From NCBI GenBank assembly GCA_017466805.1, contig JAFTTN010000009.1, forward strand, positions 1-61,821: a DNA stretch of 61,821 nt. The letters are read 5' to 3'. Positions within the stretch are counted from its first letter, which is position 1, and each line of letters starts with the position of its first letter. The notes beneath the pieces were generated by a model that was not told where the DNA came from, searched no databases, and was given only the letters and a program-made list of their open reading frames with translations. This document shows, in pieces, positions 44,109-51,232 of this stretch. The DNA comes from Clostridia bacterium. GTDB lineage: Bacteria; Bacillota; Clostridia; Oscillospirales; CAG-382. Both the position numbers and the translations under genes were made by a program.

Positions 44109-45128
44109 TTACCTATTAACGCGTACACGCGGGTCGACAACGCCGTAAATAAGGTCGATAAACAGGTTGCCGAAGAGCGAAATTGCAATATAGAACATCT
44201 GCACCGAAAGAATGATATCGTTATCATTCTGCTGAAGTGCGTTGTAATAAAGCTGGCCCATACCGTTGAGCGAAAAGATATTTTCGATCATAACCGAGCC
44301 GCCGAAAATACCCAAAAACCAACCGATGATAAGGGTTACTACAGGAAGAAGTGCGTTACGCCAAGCGTGCGAATAGATAACAACCTTTTCTCGCAGACCC
44401 TTTGCACGCGCGGTACGGACATAGTCCATGCTTAATGCCTCGATCATAGCGGCACGGACGTAACGTGTCATACCGCCGAGCGAGGTAAAGGTCATAACTA
44501 TAAGCGGGAGCGAAAGGTGATACATCTTGTCCCAGAACTGTCTTGCAGGCGACCAATCGAGATAACCGGGGGTCTGCATACCCGAAACAGGGAACCAACC
44601 GAGTATTACCGAGAACAACCATATAAACACGATCGCTATAATAAATGTCGGCAAGCTATAACCGATTATAGTGCCTACCTGAACACCCACGTCGCGCTTA
44701 CTGCCGCGCTTTACCGCACAGAAAATACCCAAGGGAATGGTTATTGCAAGAGCGATTATTGTCGAAATAATATTCAACAGCATGGTGTTTTTCATCGGCT
44801 CGACGATTTCCTCAGAAACGGGACGTCCCGATTCGCGCGAGGTACCCAAATCACCCGTGAGCAAACCGTGGCGCGAGCCGTCCGAGAATTTATAAACGCC
44901 AAGCCAACGGCCGTATTGCTCTAATTTGTTGCCATCGGTACCGTATTTTGCCGACCAATATTCATATCTTTCGTTGTAATCAAGGTTTTTGTTCGCCGTG
45001 ATTTCGTTTCTTGCCGCTTCTGCAGCCTTGTCCACGGGAACCATACCGTATATCATAAAAATAAGGAACGAAAGGAGAAAGAATACGAGCACAATATACA
45101 TGATTCTTTTCAGTATATATTTTACCAT
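44109..45128 (-). CDS. oppB: Oligopeptide ABC transporter permease OppB
   Basis: 339 residues. Six transmembrane helices. The N-terminal motif KRIMYIVLVFFLLSFLIF and the EAA coupling loop MDYVRTARAKGLREKVVIYSHAWRNALLP are family hallmarks. It has a somewhat long first extracytoplasmic loop (about residues 35-100). It is the first permease cistron, about 200 bp downstream of oppA, with oppC 14 bp after. It forms the translocation pore with OppC. Confidence 0.95.
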   Translation of the reverse strand: MVKYILKRIMYIVLVFFLLSFLIFMIYGMVPVDKAAEAARNEITANKNLDYNERYEYWSAKYGTDGNKLEQYGRWLGVYKFSDGSRHGLLTGDLGTSRESGRPVSEEIVEPMKNTMLLNIISTIIALAITIPLGIFCAVKRGSKRDVGVQVGTIIGYSLPTFIIAIVFIWLFSVILGWFPVSGMQTPGYLDWSPARQFWDKMYHLSLPLIVMTFTSLGGMTRYVRAAMIEALSMDYVRTARAKGLREKVVIYSHAWRNALLPVVTLIIGWFLGIFGGSVMIENIFSLNGMGQLYYNALQQNDNDIILSVQMFYIAISLFGNLFIDLIYGVVDPRVRVNR

Positions 45129-45256
45129 TGTTATCCTCCGTTTTTCTTTGAAAAGTCAAAGATTGCTTTGCTTGTAGAGCGAGGGCGCGCCGCCGAACAG
45201 CGACTCCTTTCGGAAGTACGCCCTCACCTTACAATTTAAAGACTTTTTAAAGTCCA

Positions 45257-45290
45257 CAATAGGAACGGCACTTTCGTGCCGTTCCTATTG
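45257..45290. terminator. Intercistronic hairpin between oppA and oppB
   Basis: A perfect 15-bp stem CAATAGGAACGGCAC/GTGCCGTTCCTATTG with loop TTTC, lacking a strong U-run on the minus strand. It fits a partial terminator or mRNA-stabilising hairpin that keeps oppA more abundant than oppBCDF. Confidence 0.75.
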
Positions 45291-45335
45291 CTTTTATAGC
45301 TTATAAATAAACTATTTAATTACAAAAACTATATC

Positions 45336-47585
45336 TTATTTGCTGTAGTTTTCGTAGAAGTCAGCTTCATCCATAACGGCGTTGCTGTTGTAGTCTGCAT
45401 AGTACTCGGGATCGATAGTCCAACTGCGTTCGTAGTCATAGATGGTGCTGTTGAAGCTGGTAGCAAAGTTAATTGCGCAGCACTTAGCAACGCCGTCCCA
45501 ACCATAGTCGGTCATCTGGTAATATTCGCCGTAAACACCGCCGTTGAAGTCGCAGGAGAGGTACTGGATATACGCACCGATATCGGTAGTAGCGGTAGCA
45601 TTGTTCTGCCATGCGGTGATAAGGAGGTCGGTTACGTCGTTAGGCTGAGTACCGTACCAGTTGAGTGCGAGAGGCATATAGTATTCGCCGTTGATCTTAA
45701 CGGTCTTGTACTTGCCGTCTACAGTCGCATACTGGAGGTTCTGCTTGGAAAGTTCGTAGCCGGAGAGCTTCTTGTAACGAACTGCGTCAACGCCGGCGTC
45801 GAACTGGTTGCCGTTTTCGTCATAGATCCAACCGCCTGCAACGAGAACGTCGATAGCAGCGTCCTTGGAGTAGGTGTACTGGTTGAGGTTGATGTCGTCC
45901 TTAACTGCCTGGAATGCAGAGTAGCCTTCGTAGTAAGGACCGTGAACAACGGTACCGTAACCGCCGGTGAATGCCTGTGCGAATTCGGGACGGTTGAGGG
46001 TGTGCATAACTGCCTGACGTACTTCAATGAAGTTAGCGGGACCAAGGTCAGCACGGAAAGCAAGCTTGCCGTAACCTGCACGGTCGTAGTGGGTTTCAGC
46101 ATACTTGTCGGGATTTTCGGTTACAGACTTAAGAGCCGCTTCGGTTTCAGCCGCGCCGGTAATGCCTGCGATAACGTCAACTTCACCGTTGAGGAACTTA
46201 TCCATCTGGGTTTCGGTTTCGGTCTTGATGTAGGTGATGGTCTTGATCGAAGCCTTGCCGCGAGCGTCGTCACCGGGATAGTTGGGGTTGAGCTCGAGAG
46301 TAGCGATACGAGCGGATTCATCGTAGTTCTTTACTACGTAAGGACCGGAGTAAGGAAGCTTGGAATCCCACTTGAGATTACTTTCAATGGTAGCAACCAT
46401 TGCGTAGGTTTCAGCGCCGTCCTTTTCGACCTTCTTGTAGAAGTCATCGGAGATTGCACATTCACCTGCTTCGTTAACAACGATATCGTTTTCGCCAAGA
46501 TAAAGAGCCATAGGAACAGGGCCGAAGCTTGCGTAGCTCTGTACGTAGTAGTAGGAAGCGTACTCCTTCTTGTAGGTTACAGAGAAGGTGTAGTCGTCAA
46601 CGAGCTTGATGCCCTTGAAGTACTTGGAAACGGTGATAGCATCGTCGCCTTCGCCTACGGTTGCGCCGTCGTTGGTGCCGTCGTAAGCCTTGAATTCGTC
46701 ATAGCCTTCGTTGTAACGGCCAGATGCACCGGTGCCGCCTGCAGCAACTGCGATGGGGCTGGAGTTAGCAAGAAGACCTGCAATATAGTTCTTAGCGGTG
46801 ATAGCAGAACCGTCGGAGAATATGAGGCCTTCCTTGATCTTGATGGTGTAAGTAAGGGTGCCGTCTTCATTCATGGTCTTAACGGGCTCTTCTGCGAGAG
46901 CGCTCATATTCCAGATCATATTACCGGACTTGTCGGTCTGAACGGTAGCATAACCGGAGGTGAGGTTTTCGATGTCAAGGTCGGAAGCGCCGGGCTGGGC
47001 TTTACCCCATACGGAGTTACGGAACGCGCCGGAAAGTTCGGTAGCGTTACCGAGGATAACGGAGTTATCGTTGCCTTCCTTTACGGTAGCTGCGATGATA
47101 GCATCTGCTGCTCCCCAGTAAGGAGTGGTAACAAGACCTTCGATCTTAGCGTTGTAGAGATCGAAGTACTGGTTGGAGTAAAGGGGAACTTCGGGAACGA
47201 GATAGTTCCATCTCTGGATGTAGAGCTTCCACCACTGGTTGAAGGTATCTTCATCGGGAGCGTTGTAAACCATCGCGCTGGAGAGGAAGTCCATACCGAG
47301 CTCATACTTAACGCCGTCAACGGTAACGTAAGCAAGACCGGTGTCTTCGTCTTCTTCTACCATATCGTAGGTAACTTTAGAGCCGATCATTTCGTAAACA
47401 GAAGTAAAGTCCTTATGTTCAACAACGTCGGCGAGGTCGATTTCCTGGTAGGTCGCCTTGGGCTGTTCGTTGGTGCTTTCGTTGCCGCTGGTGGTGCTGG
47501 TGGTTTCACCGTCGTTGTCACATGCAGCGAACGCGAAAACAGAAAGAACGCAAGCGAGTACCAATGCGAGAATACGCTTTGTCAT
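45336..47585 (-). CDS. oppA: Oligopeptide-binding lipoprotein OppA
   Basis: 749 residues, larger than the usual 540-620. The lipoprotein signal has lipobox AFAAC, with Cys 22 as lipid anchor, then an acidic Thr/Ser linker. The body belongs to solute-binding family 5 (e.g. KEGLIFSDGSAITAKNY and the later GPYVVKNYDES). It binds peptides outside the cell and hands them to OppBC. The extra length is distributed, including a long N-terminal part before the family-5 core. A consensus promoter with a structured leader precedes it. Confidence 0.93.
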   Translation of the reverse strand: MTKRILALVLACVLSVFAFAACDNDGETTSTTSGNESTNEQPKATYQEIDLADVVEHKDFTSVYEMIGSKVTYDMVEEDEDTGLAYVTVDGVKYELGMDFLSSAMVYNAPDEDTFNQWWKLYIQRWNYLVPEVPLYSNQYFDLYNAKIEGLVTTPYWGAADAIIAATVKEGNDNSVILGNATELSGAFRNSVWGKAQPGASDLDIENLTSGYATVQTDKSGNMIWNMSALAEEPVKTMNEDGTLTYTIKIKEGLIFSDGSAITAKNYIAGLLANSSPIAVAAGGTGASGRYNEGYDEFKAYDGTNDGATVGEGDDAITVSKYFKGIKLVDDYTFSVTYKKEYASYYYVQSYASFGPVPMALYLGENDIVVNEAGECAISDDFYKKVEKDGAETYAMVATIESNLKWDSKLPYSGPYVVKNYDESARIATLELNPNYPGDDARGKASIKTITYIKTETETQMDKFLNGEVDVIAGITGAAETEAALKSVTENPDKYAETHYDRAGYGKLAFRADLGPANFIEVRQAVMHTLNRPEFAQAFTGGYGTVVHGPYYEGYSAFQAVKDDINLNQYTYSKDAAIDVLVAGGWIYDENGNQFDAGVDAVRYKKLSGYELSKQNLQYATVDGKYKTVKINGEYYMPLALNWYGTQPNDVTDLLITAWQNNATATTDIGAYIQYLSCDFNGGVYGEYYQMTDYGWDGVAKCCAINFATSFNSTIYDYERSWTIDPEYYADYNSNAVMDEADFYENYSK

Positions 47586-47620
47586 TTTCTTTTCCTCGTT
47601 TCTGAGTAAATTTTATTTAT

Positions 47621-47740
47621 ATATTCGGAAGTGTTCCGATATATAGCGGGTTAGGTGTTTTCATAGGATATATATCCTATGAATCGAGGGAGTACTCCCT
47701 CGCAGCCGCGCATATTTAACGCGCAATATGATGTTTTAAC
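47621..47740 (-). promoter_or_regulatory. oppA leader with perfect palindromes
   Basis: The predicted leader of about 155 nt contains a perfect 22-bp palindrome at 47661-47682 (centre GATATATATC) and a perfect 18-bp palindrome at 47685-47702 (CGAGGGAGTACTCCCTCG). A third, weaker one is near 47622-47636 (TCGGAAGTGTTCCGA). They could be protein-binding dyads or RNA hairpins. No known riboswitch was recognised. Confidence 0.55.
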
Positions 47741-47746
47741 ATTCTA

Positions 47747-47775
47747 TATTTACCACATCAAAGCGCTTTTGTCAA
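47747..47775 (-). promoter_or_regulatory. oppA promoter
   Basis: Minus strand TTGACA (47770-47775), 17-bp spacer, TAAATA (47747-47752). From here to the tRNA promoter at 47932 nothing further was recognised. Confidence 0.8.
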
Positions 47776-47931
47776 CCGCTTTTTAATATTTCGGTGCAAT
47801 TCGAACAAATTCCCCTTGCCCGTTTTGCATTATTTGCACAAGCGCTTTCGCCCTCTTTATTATATGCGATTATATGCGCGCGTGGGTAGTAATTGTGTAG
47901 ACGCCATTGTTTTATCTAAAAGTATTGCGTA

Positions 47932-47960
47932 TTGACATTGCACATATAATATGGTAATAT
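47932..47960 (+). promoter_or_regulatory. tRNA-Ala promoter
   Basis: TTGACA (47932-47937), 17-bp spacer, TAATAT (47955-47960), nine bases before the tRNA. Confidence 0.88.
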
Positions 47961-47969
47961 GTTCCCAAT

Positions 47970-48045
47970 GGGGCATTAGCGCAGCTGGGAGCGCACAACA
48001 CTGGCAGTGTTGGGGTCAGGGGTTCGAATCCCCTATGCTCCACCA
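47970..48045 (+). tRNA. tRNA-Ala (anticodon GGC)
   Basis: 76 nt including encoded CCA. Acceptor GGGGCAT/ATGCTCC (one G-T), D arm GCGC..GCGC, anticodon stem CAACA/TGTTG with loop CTGGCAG (anticodon 48003-48005), T arm AGGGG-TTCGAAT-CCCCT. It decodes GCC/GCU. Its 3' end is repeated at 48179-48202. Confidence 0.97.
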
Positions 48046-48048
48046 AAA
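48025..48048 (+). repeat. tRNA-Ala 3' end, first copy of a 24-bp direct repeat
   Basis: CGAATCCCCTATGCTCCACC plus AAAA; identical at 48179-48202, 154 bp downstream. It looks like an attachment-site duplication. Confidence 0.85.
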
Positions 48049-48050
48049 CA

Positions 48051-48078
48051 AAAACACTCTCGTGCAGAGTGTTTTTTG
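48051..48078 (+). terminator. Terminator after tRNA-Ala
   Basis: Stem AAAACACTCT/AGAGTGTTTT with loop CGTGC, followed by Ts. Confidence 0.88.
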
Positions 48079-48099
48079 TTTTCGTATGTGAGTTGTATA

Positions 48100-48199
48100 A
48101 TAGGGGATTCGAAGGGCGGGTAGTGAATGACGTGTCGGGGACACGTCAGAGCCCGCCACCGCTCCGTTCGCAAACGGGCGAATCCCCTATGCTCCACCA
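48100..48199 (+). other. tRNA-associated branched hairpin element, copy A
   Basis: The outer 12-bp stem (48100-48111 with 48179-48190) has as its 3' strand the tRNA-Ala 3' half. Inside: stem P2 GGCGGG/CCCGCC (48115-48120 with 48152-48157), stem P3 TGACGTGT/ACACGTCA (48128-48135 with 48141-48148), and hairpin P4 CCGTT/AACGG (48164-48168 with 48173-48177). The unpaired segments TAGTGAA and GAG around P3 are identical in copy B. After the outer stem the sequence runs on as GCTCCACCA. No ORF. Whether it works as RNA or as folded DNA is unknown. Confidence 0.75.
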
Positions 48200-48202
48200 A
48201 AA
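48179..48202 (+). repeat. Displaced tRNA-Ala 3' end, second copy of the direct repeat
   Basis: Identical to 48025-48048. It lacks the 5' acceptor, D and anticodon arms, so it is not a tRNA gene. Confidence 0.85.
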
Positions 48203-48243
48203 AGAAACGACAATTTTCGGCAGAAAATTGTCGTTTCTTTTTG
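48202..48243 (+). terminator. Terminator-like hairpin after element A
   Basis: A long stem of about 17 bp (AAGAAACGACAATTTTC with its complement) and a T-run. It resembles the terminator after tRNA-Gly at 53912-53947 (both contain AAACGACAA) and may be the original tRNA-Ala terminator. Confidence 0.75.
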
Positions 48244-48246
48244 TTC

Positions 48247-48334
48247 TTTTCACTTTTCTCTTTTCGTTCTTCTCTCTTCTCTAAAATTGTCGTTTCCGGA
48301 GAAAAGATAAGAGAGAAAAGAGAAGAGAAAAGGT
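48247..48334. repeat. Polypyrimidine/polypurine imperfect inverted repeat
   Basis: A C/T-rich arm (about 48247-48282) and a G/A-rich arm (about 48298-48333) can pair over roughly 35 bases. The loop repeats AAAATTGTCGTTTC (48283-48296), which also occurs in the preceding hairpin at 48224-48237. It is followed by a small hairpin GCTTTGC/GCAAAGC. The rest of 48353-48436 shows nothing recognised. Confidence 0.65.
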
Positions 48335-48438
48335 AGCTTTGCTCCGCAAAGCATTGATTTGAATAACGAATTATGATATAATACATTGGAACTGTTCGGA
48401 TTTGTTTTTTACTTTGATTACCCATATTGAAACACGCC

Positions 48439-48479
48439 GCCGAGAGTGATCTTTAGGATCACTCTCGGCAACATTTTTT
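48439..48479. terminator. Terminator hairpin downstream of the sigma-like gene
   Basis: A perfect 13-bp stem GCCGAGAGTGATC/GATCACTCTCGGC with loop TTTAG, with the T-run on the plus-strand side. It is similar to the hairpin at 50173-50202. Confidence 0.75.
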
Positions 48480-50049
48480 AGACTTTGACACCCCAAATAC
48501 AGAGAGGCGTTTTTTCGTTCGGAACTATAAGTTTGTTTTCCTTAATAAGCTCCTCTAACAAGAAAGCTGCTACGTCAAGACGATGGTGAATTTTTGCAAT
48601 ATCGTTGCATTGTCCTTTGAGCGAAGCGGGGACGTGCTCGGCAAGAATCTTCTCGGCTTTGTCGGAGATGTCAATCATACAATTTGCCACGTCCTCAATG
48701 ACGTCGGACAAAATGCAAGTAACCTTATCAAAGATATCATGCTCGAAAACGATAAAGTTCGCTGATAACCTATTGCTTTCACACAGAATGAATTTATTTT
48801 CGATCAACCACGGAAGCGCGGGATTCTCTCTGTTTGCGCCCTTTTCAAGAATCGCATCGCACACGGCTTCTGCTTTATTACAAAAATCATAGTGGTCATA
48901 CAGCTGCGACTGCTTGATTACTCTGTAATTTTCTGCAGAAAACCACGCCGTTTCGCTTTTATTCCACGTTTCCATCGTCACGCCGTGGAAATGATGGTTT
49001 GCATAATCGTTATCATATCCAAATATCCAACCATTGCAACCAAGTGCAAGCTTATTTGGATTTCCGAGCGGAGATTTGTTTCTTGCCGCAATATACCCCT
49101 TGACGAACGCAAGATTCAAAAGACCGAATATCAAACGGTTATCATCATAGTCGCTGCCGTGAAAACCAAGCTCGCGGATCTGCGGCAAAAGACTCGTTAC
49201 CTTTTCAAATGCCGACTTTGCAACGGTTGCATAAATAGCAGAGGTGTTTTTCACAAACTCCTTTTCATATGCATCTGTTATAATAACGATGTTAGTCTGA
49301 TACTTATCACCGATCTTTTTCAGAACGCCCGCTGCCTCCAGAATTTCGATTTCTTCCTCTAAATATGGCATTGAAACACCAAGCTCCATCGAAAGTGCTT
49401 CGGCTGTCATAGCTTCATAATATGCCGCAAGCACAATAGAACCGGGTAATTTTCTGTTGAAAAGCTCACAGTATTTGTTTTTATCTCCCCAAAAGTCAAG
49501 CCTGAACGTTCCGGGGTTGTAGCTTTTTTCTCCAAGTGTTCTTGTCATACCGATACCTTCCTTCAATAATTTGCGTGTTTTAAACAAATGGTATTTTACC
49601 ATTTCCACACTGATGCTTTGCTCTTTCGCGATTTGAGAACAACTTTTGTTATCGACGTAATATGCAACGCAAACCTCACGGTGTGTTTTCTTTAAAAGAG
49701 AAAGCTCGCGGCGAAGCAGATATATTTCCTCGCTCTCGGTTTCCTTTTCGATGTACTCCTGCTCTGCAGAGATGTCGTACACACCTATGTTTTCTTCTGT
49801 TAGTTCAACGTTCCGTGCGGCAAGCCGACTCTTGCGGATAAAGCGACGGAACGTGTTTTCGGCAATCCTCCAAGCAAAGCCCCAAAAGGCTTCCTCGCTT
49901 TGCAAGTTGCGCGCCGAAACGATGATCTCATAAACGATTTCAGATGCAAGATCGTCCACTTTATCTTTGTCGTAGAGCTTTGAAAAAGCATAGCCGTAGA
50001 TTGCTGTCAGATTTTCGGACAGCAATTCCGATGCTCTTTTTTCGGTCAT
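48478..50049 (-). CDS. Sigma-factor-like regulator with long C-terminal extension
   Basis: 523 residues. Sigma-70 region 2 (about 14-75, LASEIVYEIIVSARN and AFWGFAWRIAENTFRRFIRK) and region 4 (about 112-170, SCSQIAKEQSISVEMVKYHLFKTRKLLKEG) match ECF sigma factors. An unusual 350-residue extension follows. Its first part (about 203-270, MTAEALSMELGVSMPYLEEEIEILEAAGVLKK) is a winged-helix-like domain, and the rest is of unknown fold with Trp/His-rich stretches. RBS AGGAGAA precedes ATG 50049. No anti-sigma gene is adjacent; the extension may do that job within the same chain. Target promoters unknown. Confidence 0.82.
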   Translation of the reverse strand: MTEKRASELLSENLTAIYGYAFSKLYDKDKVDDLASEIVYEIIVSARNLQSEEAFWGFAWRIAENTFRRFIRKSRLAARNVELTEENIGVYDISAEQEYIEKETESEEIYLLRRELSLLKKTHREVCVAYYVDNKSCSQIAKEQSISVEMVKYHLFKTRKLLKEGIGMTRTLGEKSYNPGTFRLDFWGDKNKYCELFNRKLPGSIVLAAYYEAMTAEALSMELGVSMPYLEEEIEILEAAGVLKKIGDKYQTNIVIITDAYEKEFVKNTSAIYATVAKSAFEKVTSLLPQIRELGFHGSDYDDNRLIFGLLNLAFVKGYIAARNKSPLGNPNKLALGCNGWIFGYDNDYANHHFHGVTMETWNKSETAWFSAENYRVIKQSQLYDHYDFCNKAEAVCDAILEKGANRENPALPWLIENKFILCESNRLSANFIVFEHDIFDKVTCILSDVIEDVANCMIDISDKAEKILAEHVPASLKGQCNDIAKIHHRLDVAAFLLEELIKENKLIVPNEKTPLCIWGVKV

Positions 50050-50164
50050 GGTTGTTCTCCTGTGTTTTGAAAGCTTTCACTTATATAGTGTTAGCAAGGA
50101 TTAATCGGTTAATTGGCTTTAGAGTATTTTTTAATTATATCAAAAATTTGTGAATCGGTCTGTA

Positions 50165-50202
50165 AAAACACAGCCGAGAGCGACCAAACGGTTACTCTCG
50201 GC
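50165..50202 (-). terminator. Terminator of the radical SAM gene
   Basis: On the minus strand, stem GCCGAGAGTAACC/GGTCGCTCTCGGC with loop GTTT, then TGTGTTTTT. The sequence is related to the hairpin at 48439-48469. Confidence 0.82.
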
Positions 50203-50221
50203 AATTTCTTTTTACCGCGCT

Positions 50222-51127
50222 TTACCTTGCCTTTTTCCCCTGACGGATTCCGCGCAGGCTCATTTCGCGGTTGATCGTGTTCAGCACCGTCTTTTTGTCG
50301 GCAGACCAAAGCGGTGCGGCAAGGTGTGCCTTCGGCGCATCGCCGGTGATACGGTGAACGACTATCGATTCGGGTAGCCGTTCGATACATTCGCAAAGTA
50401 TATCAACGTATTCCTCAAGCGTAAGCGCAGAAAACTTTCCGTTTATATAATCGTCGTACAAATCGGTGCCGCGCAGGATATGCAAAAGCTGTAATTTTAT
50501 TCCGTCGGTGCCCGCATCTACCGCAAAATCCACCGATGCAAGCATATCCCCAAGCGTTTCGTTCGGCAAGCCGAGAATTATATGCGTGATAACGTTTATC
50601 CCAAGCGATTTCAATTTTTCTACAGCCTCGGTGTAAACCGAGCTCTTATAGCATCTGCGAATATATTCGGCGCTTTTTTCGTTCGAGGTCTGCAGCCCAA
50701 GCTCCACCCAAACCGGCTTTATTGCGTTCAACTCGCCAAGCAGACTCAAAACCTCCTCGGGCAAACAGTCGGGGCGCGTTGCAATCGAAAGCGCAACGAT
50801 GTCCTCGCGCGCGATAACCTCGTAAAATACGCTTTTAAGATATTCTATCGGCGCATAGGTGTTGGTAAAGCTTTGAAAATAGGCAATAAACCGCTCTGCC
50901 TTCGTCTTTTTCTCCACCAACGCCTTCGCGCGCGCTATCCTTTCGGAAATACTGCCCTCACAGGCGGCAAAGTGCGAGCTGCCCGCAAGACAAAAAATAC
51001 AGCCGCGCGTATCCAAGCTGCCGTCGCGGTTCGGGCAGGTCAACCCAAGGTCGACAGAAAGCTTATAAACCTTTTCGCCAAAGGTTTTTTGTAAATAGTC
51101 GTTAAGCGAATAATAATGTTTGTTCAT
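50222..51127 (-). CDS. Radical SAM protein of the YhcC/TIGR01212 type
   Basis: 301 residues. The radical SAM cluster motif reads CPNRDGSLDTRGCIFC (the family's widened Cys spacing). The opening NDYLQKTFGEKVYKLSVD and the later LGLQTSNEKSAEYIRRCY and THIILGLPNET are typical of TIGR01212. It is a cytoplasmic 4Fe-4S/SAM enzyme of unclear physiological reaction, possibly on tRNA or oxygen-independent metabolism. The promoter's -10 box sits directly before the ATG, so the transcript may be leaderless; no RBS is visible. Not linked to a partner gene. Confidence 0.9.
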   Translation of the reverse strand: MNKHYYSLNDYLQKTFGEKVYKLSVDLGLTCPNRDGSLDTRGCIFCLAGSSHFAACEGSISERIARAKALVEKKTKAERFIAYFQSFTNTYAPIEYLKSVFYEVIAREDIVALSIATRPDCLPEEVLSLLGELNAIKPVWVELGLQTSNEKSAEYIRRCYKSSVYTEAVEKLKSLGINVITHIILGLPNETLGDMLASVDFAVDAGTDGIKLQLLHILRGTDLYDDYINGKFSALTLEEYVDILCECIERLPESIVVHRITGDAPKAHLAAPLWSADKKTVLNTINREMSLRGIRQGKKAR

Positions 51128-51133
51128 AGCTCT

Positions 51134-51162
51134 ATTTTAGCAAAAAATCTTTCAAGAATCAA
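51134..51162 (-). promoter_or_regulatory. Promoter of the radical SAM gene, possibly leaderless
   Basis: Minus strand TTGATT (51157-51162), 17-bp spacer, TAAAAT (51134-51139). The expected start of transcription is at or next to the ATG at 51127. Confidence 0.7.
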
Positions 51163-51170
51163 TAAATTTA

Positions 51171-51199
51171 TTGACTTACCCAACTCGGTTTGATAAAAT
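51171..51199 (+). promoter_or_regulatory. Promoter of the second sugar isomerase gene
   Basis: TTGACT (51171-51176), 17-bp spacer, TAAAAT (51194-51199). Confidence 0.82.
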
Positions 51200-51232
51200 A
51201 TCTTTAAAACAACGCCTTCGAGGACGAACAAT

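Noticed and set aside
45942..47609. Long open frame on the plus strand, 555 codons
   Set aside because: It is the shadow of oppA, whose signal peptide and family motifs are clear.
48179..48199. A second tRNA-Ala gene
   Set aside because: Only the T-loop 3' half, acceptor 3' strand and CCA are present; no D arm, anticodon arm or 5' acceptor strand precedes them.
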